From assembly GCA_934247115.1 (NCBI GenBank), contig CAKQIY010000001.1, positions 1 to 64,000 on the forward strand: 64,000 nt of DNA. The letters are read 5' to 3'. The DNA comes from an uncultured Coprococcus sp. (lineage in GTDB: Bacteria; Bacillota; Clostridia; Lachnospirales; Lachnospiraceae). The translations under genes were made by a program, and so were the position numbers. The stretch's first letter is position 1. Each line of letters begins with the position of its first letter. Shown in pieces: positions 26,526 to 35,205 of the stretch. A model generated the notes under the pieces. The model was not told the origin of the DNA and made no database searches. It saw only the letters and a program-made list of their open reading frames with translations.

Positions 26526-27325
26526 TATAACAACGCACCTCCTCTGCTTCCACCGTCGTCATCCGTGTACTTGTTTGTCACAAGTGTGAATACAAGTATT
26601 ATCACAAGAAGGACGAGTGCTATCATGGAACCGCCGTTCCAGTTGTATGCTGAGAAGTAGCTTCCTATCAGACTACCCATGATGTATGTGCTGTTGTAAA
26701 GCATGTCAAGCACAACATAGTTAGTCATAGATGGCAAAAATACCATAACTATTCCGCTGACGATTCCCGGAACGGTGAGCGGAAGCGTGACTTTGACAAA
26801 TGTCTGGAAGCTATTTGCCCCAAGATCCACAGCGGCCTCCATAAGGCTGCCGTCAAGCTTCAATATGGTTGTGTATATAGGAAGTATCATAAATGGCAGG
26901 AAATCATATGTCATTCCTATAACCGAATTGAGAAACGGGTGGAATGCCAGATTGCCCTCTATAACCGTGAGTACTTCCTTGAGTGCTGTGATCCTCAGTG
27001 TGAAGTTGATCCACATCGGGAGCACGAACATCATGACAATTACCGATTTCCTTTTCATCTCACTTCTCGCAAGTATATATGCGATCGGATATGCCAGCAG
27101 CAGACACACCAGAGTTGTCACTATGGCAAGCAAAAAGCTGTATGCCAGAGTACCTATGGTGTTCGGGCTGGTAAAGAATCCCGTCAGATTGTCAAATGTA
27201 AACCTGCCCTCGCCGTTGGTGAAGGCATAATAAATAATTACAAACAGTGGTGCAACTACAAAGCATATGAGAAATAATGCGTATGGGATGCCCAGCTGTT
27301 TTCTTGAAAAACGTAAGCCGTTCAT
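26525..27325 (-). CDS. potB: polyamine ABC transporter permease PotB
   Basis: A 266-residue permease with six membrane segments. The EAA loop is MEAAVDLGANSFQTFVKVTLP. LPFMILPIYTTIL and the preceding helices are PotB-like. Two ATGs are present six bases apart. I use 27325, because GGAGGG is one base from the first and seven from the second. It follows potA after 14 bases and overlaps potC. Confidence 0.94.
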   Translation of the reverse strand: MNGLRFSRKQLGIPYALFLICFVVAPLFVIIYYAFTNGEGRFTFDNLTGFFTSPNTIGTLAYSFLLAIVTTLVCLLLAYPIAYILARSEMKRKSVIVMMFVLPMWINFTLRITALKEVLTVIEGNLAFHPFLNSVIGMTYDFLPFMILPIYTTILKLDGSLMEAAVDLGANSFQTFVKVTLPLTVPGIVSGIVMVFLPSMTNYVVLDMLYNSTYIMGSLIGSYFSAYNWNGGSMIALVLLVIILVFTLVTNKYTDDDGGSRGGALL

Positions 27326-27339
27326 GTTCATCCCTCCAT

Positions 27340-28788
27340 CTATTTCTTAAGTGAAAACTTCATCTTATCCTCTGGAATTATCAGGCTGACTCTGTCCTCC
27401 ATGTTCCACAGGTACTCGTCATCCACGATAAAGTCCTCCTCATTGTCAGTTCTCACCACATAGCTGTAGTGGTCTCCCTTGTATATAAGATTGATGATAT
27501 GTCCGCAGAGTATACCAGCTTCCTCGTCATCACTCATGTCGATATCCTCTGGAAGTATAGATACTATTACCTTGACCTTCTCACGGTCTATCGCCTCACC
27601 ATTTGCATCCACCAGCACGCCATCCTTCATGGCTGAACCCGGAACAATCTCCGTGAGGTCGCATGATACCTTACCGTCAAATACGCCAAGGGCATAATTT
27701 CTATTGACTGAGCTCTCAATCTTGTTGATTGCAGTCTCTGATATCATGATGTGGATTCCATCAGGCTCAACATTGAGACCAACCTTATCTCCAACCTTGG
27801 CGGACTTTGTGGTCTGTATAACTATCTCATTTCTTCCGGACTCAACGGTGATCTCATAATGAACGCCCTTAAATACTACGGATGTCACAACGCCCTTTAC
27901 AGCGCCCTGTTCAGGTGTGGTGATTATCACATCCTCCGGTCTTACTACGGCATCCACCTTCGTTCCAATCTCCACGTCATCCAGACAGACAAATTCTGCA
28001 CCACAGAATCTTACCTTTAACTTGCCCGTCATGATTCCGTTGAAGATGTTGCTCTCGCCTATGAAGTCCGCAACAAATGCGTTCTTTGGCTCATTATATA
28101 TATCTTCAGGAGTTCCTATCTGCTGTATCTCACCCTCGCTCATGACAACTATCTTGTCTGACATGGTGAGCGCTTCCTCCTGGTCGTGTGTTACATAGAT
28201 AAAAGTGATTCCCAGCCTGTCATGCATTCCCTTGAGCTCTATCTGCATCTCTTTTCTCATCTTGAGATCCAGCGCGCCAAGAGGCTCATCAAGGAGAAGT
28301 ATCTCCGGCTCATTGACAAGGGCTCTCGCTATAGCTATTCTCTGCTGCTGTCCACCCGAAAGCGTGGCGACTTTTCTGTCCTCAAAGCCCTCAAGGTCAA
28401 CCATCTCAAGGACCTTCTTGACCTTCTTCACGATCTCTGCCTTAGGAAGCTTCTTGAGCTTGAGGCCAAATGCTATGTTGTCAAAGATATTCAGATGTGG
28501 GAACAGCGCATACCTCTGAAATACCGTATTGATAGGTCTCTTATTTGGTGGAAGCTTGCTGATATCCTGTCCATTCAGTAATATCTCTCCTGAAGTAGGA
28601 ATCTCGAATCCTGCTATCATTCTAAGTGTCGTGGTTTTTCCGCAGCCTGAAGGGCCTAAGAACGTGACGAACTCGCCTCTCTTCACTTCGAGGTTAAAGC
28701 CGTCAACTGCTGTGAATCCATTGTCATAGGTCTTGACAATGTTTTTCAATTCAATGATATTGTTGGAATTATTGTTGTTTTTTTCCAT
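27340..28788 (-). CDS. potA: polyamine ABC transporter ATPase PotA with long C-terminus
   Basis: A 482-residue ATPase. Walker A is GPSGCGKTTT, the Q-loop FQRYALFPH, the signature LSGGQQQR, Walker B ILLLDEPLGAL, and the switch VTHDQEEAL. After the nucleotide-binding domain (to about 240) come two beta-rich TOBE-like regulatory parts (about 250-350 and 370-480); typical PotA ends near 370. The extra part may sense substrate or another signal, which is inference. It is the first gene of potABCD, and AAGGAGG precedes its ATG. Confidence 0.94.
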   Translation of the reverse strand: MEKNNNNSNNIIELKNIVKTYDNGFTAVDGFNLEVKRGEFVTFLGPSGCGKTTTLRMIAGFEIPTSGEILLNGQDISKLPPNKRPINTVFQRYALFPHLNIFDNIAFGLKLKKLPKAEIVKKVKKVLEMVDLEGFEDRKVATLSGGQQQRIAIARALVNEPEILLLDEPLGALDLKMRKEMQIELKGMHDRLGITFIYVTHDQEEALTMSDKIVVMSEGEIQQIGTPEDIYNEPKNAFVADFIGESNIFNGIMTGKLKVRFCGAEFVCLDDVEIGTKVDAVVRPEDVIITTPEQGAVKGVVTSVVFKGVHYEITVESGRNEIVIQTTKSAKVGDKVGLNVEPDGIHIMISETAINKIESSVNRNYALGVFDGKVSCDLTEIVPGSAMKDGVLVDANGEAIDREKVKVIVSILPEDIDMSDDEEAGILCGHIINLIYKGDHYSYVVRTDNEEDFIVDDEYLWNMEDRVSLIIPEDKMKFSLKK

Positions 28789-28821
28789 TTATTTCCTCCT
28801 TAAGTATCGTGACATACTCCG

Positions 28822-29136
28822 TCACTTACTTACAGTGCCCCAACAAAGCGCATTTGTCATCTGCCATTCCAAATGGACGACAAGAGCGACCGCCCCGCCA
28901 TCAGCGGACAACAAATCCACGCTCCATGTATCACTGCTGTATATCTCACCAGCCCGGGGAGCAAATAACGAAAAGCCTATCTGATAGCTCTCCTCGCATG
29001 AGCACAACTTTATCTTGCCCTCATACTGTCGGGGAATCAAAAACATGTTAAGAAAAAACCCCTTTATTATAACCGGGTGATGGCATGGATAACGGTTAGT
29101 AGCCCTATCCACCTGCCTCTCCATGTCGAGATACAT
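28822..29136 (-). CDS. possible small protein upstream of potA
   Basis: A 104-codon frame with reasonable composition (VHLEWQM and APRAGEIYSSDTW read like folded protein) in the leader region of potA. There is no clear ribosome binding site before its ATG, and I recognise no family. It could be chance, a decayed gene, or a translated leader. Everything else in 28789-29343 looks non-coding. Confidence 0.25.
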   Translation of the reverse strand: MYLDMERQVDRATNRYPCHHPVIIKGFFLNMFLIPRQYEGKIKLCSCEESYQIGFSLFAPRAGEIYSSDTWSVDLLSADGGAVALVVHLEWQMTNALCWGTVSK

Positions 29137-29207
29137 TTTAAGGCATGGTATCCAGGGTAAAATAGCTAACAGACTTCTTATTTTTCCCGAAATCCATGAA
29201 GATCATC

Positions 29208-29295
29208 CTGCATTTTATGCAGAAAAATCGACCCTGTCTACAAACTTTCCGCATTTTCGCGGCTGCATCCCTGCAATTTGAAACAAAGTCGATTT
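29208..29295. repeat. nested palindromes upstream of the potA region
   Basis: CTGCATTTTATGCAG (29208-29222) is a perfect palindromic hairpin. Next to it AAATCGAC (29225-29232) pairs with GTCGATTT (29288-29295), enclosing CCGCATTTTCGCGG (29249-29262). Together they could form a branched structure on the transcript, or protein sites. No T-run is attached. Confidence 0.4.
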
Positions 29296-29343
29296 ATTCT
29301 AACATATAATCATTTGTAATGATATATATTTTCATTTAATTCT

Positions 29344-30759
29344 TTAACAAAACAGGTCGTTACCTGTTATTTCATTCTGAACAATGCCGGAATGACTATT
29401 CTTTGTCAGCCCAGCTACAGACAAGAATGTAAGATGTACTGCTTTTTTGCATTTAGTCTCGTTTACAAAAGCATATATCTTGTTTCTGAGATTATCCTCA
29501 TATGCTGCATCTATGGCATACTTTGTCATAGTATACTTTATTTCACATACATTGACTACTCCATCTTTTCTATCTATTATCAAGTCTATCTGAGCACCAG
29601 GGTTTGATGCCATACTTCTCCAGGCGTATTCATTTGTCTCAACACCAGCAATCCCCAATGTCTTCTTAATCTGATTCACGTGTATAAGACATACCATCTC
29701 AAATGCATTTCCAGCCCATGAATAATATCCTGGTGTATTTATATAACTCATCCAGCTATCATATTCTCTGTTCTGTATAAACTTATAGCAGAACATCATA
29801 AATGGATCTATAAGCTGAAAATATACTCCATTCTTTTCTTTCATATAATTTTTGTATTTTCTTATAAAGCCACACTGTTCAAGCTCATTCAGTGCTTTTG
29901 TAAGCGGAGCTCCATCCCCTATCTGTGATATTCTGGCAAGTTCTGTCCTCAGCATACCACCTTTTTTCGTCGATAGGGCAGTAAGTATCGCCGCATGACG
30001 TTCACACTTCTTAAATAAAGAGCCAAGAAGCCTGTCGTATTCATAGAACAACTGACCTGTCTGTTTAAACAAAAGTTCTTCAATATTCTGTGCCAGACTA
30101 AGTCTCCTGTCAAAGCAATTCAAATAATATGGAATTCCTCCAAACACCATGTAGCTCTCAATCACCTGCTGTGAAGTTAACGACATCCCATTTTCTTCAA
30201 ATAACTCCCTGCACTCCTCAAGTGTAAATGGCATAAGATGCATTTGCCTCGTGATTCTATTATAAAAACCACCTCTGTCCGATAATAAATTATCAATAAT
30301 CCACGATGTCGCAGAACCGCAAACTATCAATAGCATATCTTTCTCAGCAGAAGCCCAGCTGTTCCAGAAATATTCAAGAGCGCTCTTAAAGTCTGATCTA
30401 GCCGTATCCATCCACGGAAGTTCATCAAGAAAAACTACCCTTTTCCCACTCGCAGGATCCCTTCTTACATCATCTCTCTGCAACAATTTTTTAAGTTTCA
30501 CAAATGCATCATACCAATCTCTTGGTACTGTATTATTCTCACCCCCATATTCTAAAAGGCTTCCATCAAAAGCCCTAAGCTGTTCCCTTGTTTTGGCTTT
30601 GGATAAGCCGGTTGCATAAAACGAAAAACAATTGTTGAAGTATTCTTTTATCAGGTATGTCTTTCCTACACGCCGTCTGCCATATACTACCAAAAACTCC
30701 GCTTTGCCAGAATACAGACAATCATCTAATAATTTTATTTCCTTCTTTCTTCCAATCAT
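29344..30759 (-). CDS. AAA ATPase with C-terminal DUF234 nuclease-like domain
   Basis: A 471-residue protein of the archaeal-type ATPase_2/DUF234 family. Walker A is GRRRVGKT (27-34), Walker B VVFLDELPW. A winged-helix region lies around 250-310. The C-terminal domain contains a PD-(D/E)XK set: Asp392 in GAQIDLII and Glu406-x-Lys408 in CEIKYT. These proteins occur in many copies across Clostridia and Bacteroidetes and are thought to be mobile or regulatory; the biochemical role is not established. It is a single gene preceded by three operator-like repeats. GAGGTAATATC is upstream of the ATG. Confidence 0.85.
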   Translation of the reverse strand: MIGRKKEIKLLDDCLYSGKAEFLVVYGRRRVGKTYLIKEYFNNCFSFYATGLSKAKTREQLRAFDGSLLEYGGENNTVPRDWYDAFVKLKKLLQRDDVRRDPASGKRVVFLDELPWMDTARSDFKSALEYFWNSWASAEKDMLLIVCGSATSWIIDNLLSDRGGFYNRITRQMHLMPFTLEECRELFEENGMSLTSQQVIESYMVFGGIPYYLNCFDRRLSLAQNIEELLFKQTGQLFYEYDRLLGSLFKKCERHAAILTALSTKKGGMLRTELARISQIGDGAPLTKALNELEQCGFIRKYKNYMKEKNGVYFQLIDPFMMFCYKFIQNREYDSWMSYINTPGYYSWAGNAFEMVCLIHVNQIKKTLGIAGVETNEYAWRSMASNPGAQIDLIIDRKDGVVNVCEIKYTMTKYAIDAAYEDNLRNKIYAFVNETKCKKAVHLTFLSVAGLTKNSHSGIVQNEITGNDLFC

Positions 30760-30770
30760 GATATTACCTC

Positions 30771-30847
30771 ATAATTCTCTAAAACGCCTTATAAAATATA
30801 TGTTTTAGAGAATTATGATGTGTTTTTTATATTATAATTCTCTAAAA
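30771..30847. promoter_or_regulatory. three alternating 14-base operator-like repeats
   Basis: ATAATTCTCTAAAA is at 30771-30784 and 30834-30847; its reverse complement TTTTAGAGAATTAT is at 30803-30816. All three are exact. Centres are 32 and 31 bases apart, three helical turns. They lie in the 90 bases before the AAA/DUF234 gene, overlapping where its promoter must be. Likely binding sites for an autoregulator, possibly the encoded protein's winged-helix region. The stretch 30848-30949 shows nothing else. Confidence 0.7.
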
Positions 30848-30949
30848 TCTCTTTAATCATATCATTTTTGGGCTTTACATTCAAGAGGCAGTCACATTTT
30901 ACTGAAGCCATCAAATCCGAATCGCTATTCAGATACTAGCTAATAAATT

Positions 30950-31030
30950 CTAGATCAGAAGTACCGCCAGCTGCACCAGTGCTGACAGCCATATGAGAAC
31001 CACCAGATATATCTTTGCCGCTTTTGTCAT
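30950..31030 (-). CDS. 26-residue hydrophobic membrane peptide
   Basis: An ATG at 31030 with GGAGG six bases upstream opens a 26-codon frame ending TAG at 30950. The peptide has Lys at 3 and 6 and then an unbroken hydrophobic run (YLVVLIWLSALVQLAVLLI), a single membrane segment with the positive end inside. It is much shorter than usual gene-calling limits. Possible roles are a type I toxin-like peptide, a small membrane regulator, or a leader; none is shown. It lies between an unknown membrane protein gene and the AAA/DUF234 gene. Confidence 0.5.
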   Translation of the reverse strand: MTKAAKIYLVVLIWLSALVQLAVLLI

Positions 31031-31135
31031 GTCGAACCTCCACACACATCCCTTTTACAACTTGTTATTATTATGTTCTACGAGAGGGATTTTATGCCTG
31101 AACATGCACAAGTTTACGCAAAGATCATGCAAATA

Positions 31136-32029
31136 TCATCTGATAATCATTCTTTCCGTTTTCCCATATTTCCATGTATACACATATGTAAGCTTCATCT
31201 GCCCATGCTCTGACTGCCATTCAAGGCGTCCGTCTTTCATACGAAAATCTATGCCCAGCTTGTCCGTGTCTATCTCTCCTAACTGATATGTTCCATCTTG
31301 ATCATCACATGATACCCCGCTGAAACCAGCGACCTCATATCTAACCTTCTCAACGTCCGCCTCCACCTGCGCTTTGGCCATGTAACCAGCCGCAGAAAAC
31401 ATAGCCAGATCAAAAATCACGGATACAAAGCCAGCCAAAATGACAGTCATTATCTTCTTAAACAGATAGGTTCTTACCTTTCTGTCATCGACTGGTTCAA
31501 GCCTTCCTCTATATCTTCTATTGTCAGACTGTCTATAATACACAACTGCCCCAGCCACCCAGAATACAGCAACAATACACAGGCATATTCCAGGAATCGA
31601 CATTCCGGGGATCCAGCGCCACCACCCTGCATAATACTTTATGACCACCACCGCAAAACAGAGTGCACATGCAGCCGTGACACATGCTGATATCACGCTA
31701 TCCCTGTCCCTTCCATCAATGATGCAATAAGATTCACGTACTCTCGGTAGATTTTCCAGCACACAATTATATGTCCTTCTGTCATCTGGAACCTCATATC
31801 CGGCCTTGCCAAGTTCTCTCAGGTACAGCCATGCGTCCAGGCAGGCAAGCCACAAACCAGCCATAGGACAAAATGTAATAACGCTGGTCACCATCATAAC
31901 ATCGCAAAATGTACTGACAATATCATCAAAAAACACACCACAGATCATTCCTGCAAGTGTAGGAACAGATACCACCACCGCGGTGGTCAGAATTATACGC
32001 ATTACGCGCCTGTCATATTTTATCTTCAT
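31136..32029 (-). CDS. unknown membrane protein, five predicted segments
   Basis: A 297-residue protein I do not recognise. Hydrophobic segments lie near residues 11-33, 38-66, 113-132, 142-163 and 193-216. Between the second and third is a soluble loop of about 45 residues (YLRELGKAGYEVPDDRRTYN onward). The last 75 residues (from about KAQVEADVEKVRYEVAG) are hydrophilic. No motif or family can be assigned. GGGGTGAAG precedes the ATG. It follows the M20 hydrolase gene after 52 bases on the same strand. Confidence 0.6.
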   Translation of the reverse strand: MKIKYDRRVMRIILTTAVVVSVPTLAGMICGVFFDDIVSTFCDVMMVTSVITFCPMAGLWLACLDAWLYLRELGKAGYEVPDDRRTYNCVLENLPRVRESYCIIDGRDRDSVISACVTAACALCFAVVVIKYYAGWWRWIPGMSIPGICLCIVAVFWVAGAVVYYRQSDNRRYRGRLEPVDDRKVRTYLFKKIMTVILAGFVSVIFDLAMFSAAGYMAKAQVEADVEKVRYEVAGFSGVSCDDQDGTYQLGEIDTDKLGIDFRMKDGRLEWQSEHGQMKLTYVYTWKYGKTERMIIR

Positions 32030-32081
32030 ACGACTTCACCCCATTTTTGAACATCAAAAAACTTATTATCTCCTACCTGCT

Positions 32082-33209
32082 CTACATCAATGCCAGCCCC
32101 ACAAACATCTTAACTGCTGTCTCTATGATCTCATCCGGGAACTCGAATCCCGCCGTGTGGAGCTGGGCATGATCCTCACCATCACCTACGCCGAAGAATG
32201 CTCCCATTGTCTCTTGCAGATAGTATCCGAAGTCCTCCGACCACCTCATCGGCTCAGCAAGTTCTGTGACTACAATATCCTGTTTGGCAGCACATTTTCT
32301 AAGTTTATCCACATTTTCAGCATGATTCTCCGTTGCCGGAAACCGCTCTATCTCCTGTATATCAAGGGTGAATCCCCCATCGCCCGCAGTATTTTGTGCA
32401 ATCCTCTTTATCTCGTCAACATACCCGGCAAATACCTTTTCTCTCTCAGCCCTCACCGTCATGCGCAGCGTTCCTTCTGATGCAGCCACACCATAATTGG
32501 CACTTCCAATATTCATTCCGATGAGCGTCATCCTGACAAATCCCCTGCTGCGGTTGTACTCCTCCGTAAGCTTCTCTACCTCCAGCAGCAGCCTGGCAAG
32601 CGCAGGTCCCGGATTCTTTCCCGCCTCAGGATATGCCGCATGGCTGGCTGTCCCTGTCATATGTATCTCAAGCCCCGTTGATGCGCATGCAAATGTTCCA
32701 TCTATCGTCAGCACATGATTTCTCGGATATCCCGGTATGTTGTGAAGTCCATAAATCTCACCTATATTCTTCTCAATTATAAGATCTCTGCACAGCCTTG
32801 CCCCGGCACCGATCTCCTCGCCGGGCTGGAAAATGAAATAGACGTCCCTGTGTGTATTTCCGCATTTCTCCATAGCACGGGACAGCCAGGCCGCAGTCCC
32901 ACACAATATGCTGCTGTGTCCATCATGCCCGCAGTAATGTCCCGGCTTTCCATCCTGCCCACACACTGCATCCATATCTGCCCTGAACGCGATCGGCGGT
33001 CTTTCTTCATCCCCTATTCTGTCATAAGAAGATTTCAGCACCGCATAAAACCAAGCGCCTCTATCCACGATCTCAAGGTCAGTATTCTCCCTGAGAAATG
33101 ACATAAGCACCGCCTTAGTCTGCATCTCATGCATCGAAGCCTCAGGAATGCCATGAAGCCTGTGCCTGAGGTCATATATCTTTGTCATCAGCTCTTTGTC
33201 AATTTCCAT
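32082..33209 (-). CDS. M20-family amidohydrolase
   Basis: A 375-residue zinc-dependent hydrolase of the M20D group (hippurate or N-acyl-amino-acid amidohydrolases). DLRHRLHGIPEAS opens the protein. Zinc-site blocks are GHYCGHDGHSS, FQPGEEIGAGA and YGLHNIPG. The dimerisation domain begins at TGTASHAAYPEAGKNP. Near the C-terminus the usual conserved His is in DHAQLHTAGFEF. I start at ATG 33209 with GGAGG close by; the earlier frame overlaps traX. Likely removes an acyl group from an amino acid or peptide in the cytoplasm; the substrate is open. Confidence 0.88.
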   Translation of the reverse strand: MEIDKELMTKIYDLRHRLHGIPEASMHEMQTKAVLMSFLRENTDLEIVDRGAWFYAVLKSSYDRIGDEERPPIAFRADMDAVCGQDGKPGHYCGHDGHSSILCGTAAWLSRAMEKCGNTHRDVYFIFQPGEEIGAGARLCRDLIIEKNIGEIYGLHNIPGYPRNHVLTIDGTFACASTGLEIHMTGTASHAAYPEAGKNPGPALARLLLEVEKLTEEYNRSRGFVRMTLIGMNIGSANYGVAASEGTLRMTVRAEREKVFAGYVDEIKRIAQNTAGDGGFTLDIQEIERFPATENHAENVDKLRKCAAKQDIVVTELAEPMRWSEDFGYYLQETMGAFFGVGDGEDHAQLHTAGFEFPDEIIETAVKMFVGLALM

Positions 33210-33235
33210 AATGCCTCCGTGCTCCTTCTCATCTA

Positions 33236-33964
33236 TCACAACCCAAGACACATCCTTATAATACCGAGTATCAGCATATGCACCGGATAGAACAGGTAAT
33301 TCACCAGCTTATTCTGCCTGCCGCGCTTGCCATTGTATGTCAAATTCAGTCCAAACCCCAACAGTGCCCATGGTTCCTTGAACATCGACAGGTAGCAGAA
33401 TGGTATTGCAATTACAGGCTTTTCATGAAATATATACAGGAAATATCCTATAAGTATGGCATGGTAGTCATAATCAACGGCAAGATTCATCGATATAAGA
33501 CACACTATGGCAACTATCGGTATCGTTGCAATAAACCATACCACCTTTGGAAGTTTCTCCATTTTTTTCCTCAGCACATCTATGATCCATATCATTGCCA
33601 GCACCATCGCTAATGTAAACATAATATTATTTGCATTCCATTCAAAGAATACGCCACTGGAGAACATGTCATAAGGGATCTCAGATATCACACCAAATAT
33701 AAGCAGCATCCCAAGATACTTCCACTTGTTTCTCGTATGAAAATATCCTTCCACCAACATATATATGAATATCGGAAAAGCTATCCGCCCCAGAACGTCA
33801 AATACATCACTTACAGCCGATATTATTCCACCGTCCAGATACGGATACAGCAATGTCTTATTCGTATGATCTATGAGCATTGAAATAAACGCTATATACT
33901 TAAGCTGTGCTCCGGAAAGCAGGCGTATACCGGTTCTTCTTTTATCTGTATTTTTTTCTTCCAT
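33236..33964 (-). CDS. TraX-family membrane protein
   Basis: A 242-residue protein with about eight hydrophobic segments. LGRIAFPIFIYMLVEGYFHTRN, GVISEIPYD and NYLFYPVHM are marks of the TraX family. F-plasmid TraX acetylates the pilin N-terminus; many Firmicutes carry TraX proteins far from any conjugation genes, with unknown targets. A Tad pilus locus is in this window but 25 kb away. AGGAGG precedes the ATG. It is followed after 26 bases by the M20 hydrolase and is probably the first gene of that pair. Confidence 0.85.
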   Translation of the reverse strand: MEEKNTDKRRTGIRLLSGAQLKYIAFISMLIDHTNKTLLYPYLDGGIISAVSDVFDVLGRIAFPIFIYMLVEGYFHTRNKWKYLGMLLIFGVISEIPYDMFSSGVFFEWNANNIMFTLAMVLAMIWIIDVLRKKMEKLPKVVWFIATIPIVAIVCLISMNLAVDYDYHAILIGYFLYIFHEKPVIAIPFCYLSMFKEPWALLGFGLNLTYNGKRGRQNKLVNYLFYPVHMLILGIIRMCLGL

Positions 33965-34140
33965 ATCATCAAATTCCTCCTGTGTAAATCAGTCTTCAAC
34001 AGGAAACAGATGTTTCCCTTCACTGTATATCTCTTACATAATACCATATTGAATAATGTTAATATAGCGTCGGGTTTTTACCTTTTTTTAATATTTCAAC
34101 CTGCAAAGAAAAAATATTATCTTTTTTATCACATAAACAG

Positions 34141-34178
34141 AAAAAAGATACAAAGTTTTCAGGCTTTGTATCTTTTTG
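34141..34178 (-). terminator. intrinsic terminator of the V-ATPase operon
   Basis: AAAAAGATACAAAG pairs with CTTTGTATCTTTTT around TTTTCAGG. Minus-strand transcripts coming out of ntpD, which stops at 34228, would end here in a T-rich run. It also works in the other direction. Bases 33965-34140 show no other feature. Confidence 0.85.
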
Positions 34179-34227
34179 AGTTTATTTTACAAAATGCAAT
34201 AATTTATCAAGGCTATTTTTAATAACG

Positions 34228-34899
34228 TCAGGCATGCTCAAACTGATGCTCTTTGTAGTGATGAGCCTCCTCCAGCATCATGTCCTTGACCTTCATAAGT
34301 CTGACCTGAGTGCTTCGCTCATTCTCATCAAGTTTCATGCTTATATACTTTATACCCTCCCGGGTCTCCGGGATGATGACATGCTCAAGAGCATTTACAC
34401 GCCTTCGGGTCTTCTCTATCTCCGCTGCGAGCATCTGGCAGGACTTCTCAACCTCCGCCAATCTCAGCATATCAGGAAGTATATCCGAGAGGGACTTCAC
34501 TGCATCGTCCAGCTCTCCGGATGTAAATGCAAATCCATATGAATATATGTCATTTGAATTTGCGCTTTTCGTCTTATAGTCGTACACCGGAATATCAACA
34601 CTCATTACATTCCTGTCGCCAAGGGCAATCCGCACCTCCTGCTTCGGAGCCATGAGCGCCGTACTTAATGTCTGCTCATTCATGCCCGCCTTCGCTATTA
34701 CAAAGTTGGTGTTGGCAGCCTTTATGCCAGCCTCAACCTTCTTTCTCAGTTCCATATTCTCTCTTGCCATGTCAAGGAACTGCCTCATCAGCTCATCTCG
34801 CTTATCCTTCAGGAGCTTATGGCCTCTGGACGCCGTGACCAGCTTCTTCTTAAGCCTTGTCAGCTCCATTCTGGTTGGATTAACCACAACATTAGCCAT
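34228..34899 (-). CDS. ntpD: V-type ATPase subunit D (central stalk)
   Basis: A 223-residue coiled-coil subunit of the rotor shaft. NPTRMELTRLKKKLVTASRGHKLLKDKRDEL at the N-terminus and a second long helix before KVKDMMLEEAHHY are characteristic. Start at ATG 34899 with AAGGAG upstream; the earlier in-frame ATG at 34944 would begin inside the upstream spacer. It is the last gene of the operon and is separated from ntpB by a 300-base hairpin spacer, unlike the tight spacing elsewhere. Confidence 0.93.
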   Translation of the reverse strand: MANVVVNPTRMELTRLKKKLVTASRGHKLLKDKRDELMRQFLDMARENMELRKKVEAGIKAANTNFVIAKAGMNEQTLSTALMAPKQEVRIALGDRNVMSVDIPVYDYKTKSANSNDIYSYGFAFTSGELDDAVKSLSDILPDMLRLAEVEKSCQMLAAEIEKTRRRVNALEHVIIPETREGIKYISMKLDENERSTQVRLMKVKDMMLEEAHHYKEHQFEHA

Positions 34900-34968
34900 C
34901 TGTCTTCTCCTTTCTTCCAAATATATTTTCAAGCTACTTGACATGTATTACAAAGACAACGTGTATAT

Positions 34969-35199
34969 GGAAATTTTGCACGAATGCTTTAAATATATAG
35001 CAATCCACTGCATTACCATGAGCAGGACATTTGAGCCCGCCGGTACTCAGGTAATCTTCGATTACCAGCAACAGCCAACTCTCCCACTTCGTGGGTCCCT
35101 CTCTATTGCATATACCGCTGCAGGGTGAAACGAGCGAAAGCGCTCCTGCTCAGGTATGCAGTCGAATGCTATATTCCACAATCTTCCCGCAAAATTGCC
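34969..35199. repeat. giant hairpin cassette A, between ntpB and ntpD
   Basis: The whole spacer folds as one imperfect palindrome: GGAAATTTTGC at 34969 faces GCAAAATTGCC at 35189, and TATAGCAATCCACTGCAT (from 34996) faces ATGCAGTCGAATGCTATA (to 35173). At the centre lies a conserved core containing TTTGAGCCCGCCGGTACTCAGG and ACCGCTGCAGGG, with two small inner hairpins (GGTAATCTTCGATTACC, CTCCCACTTCGTGGG). About 110 bases of this core are nearly identical to cassette C but in opposite orientation. Bases 34900-34968 hold nothing else. Confidence 0.9.
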
Positions 35200-35205
35200 T
35201 ACCCA

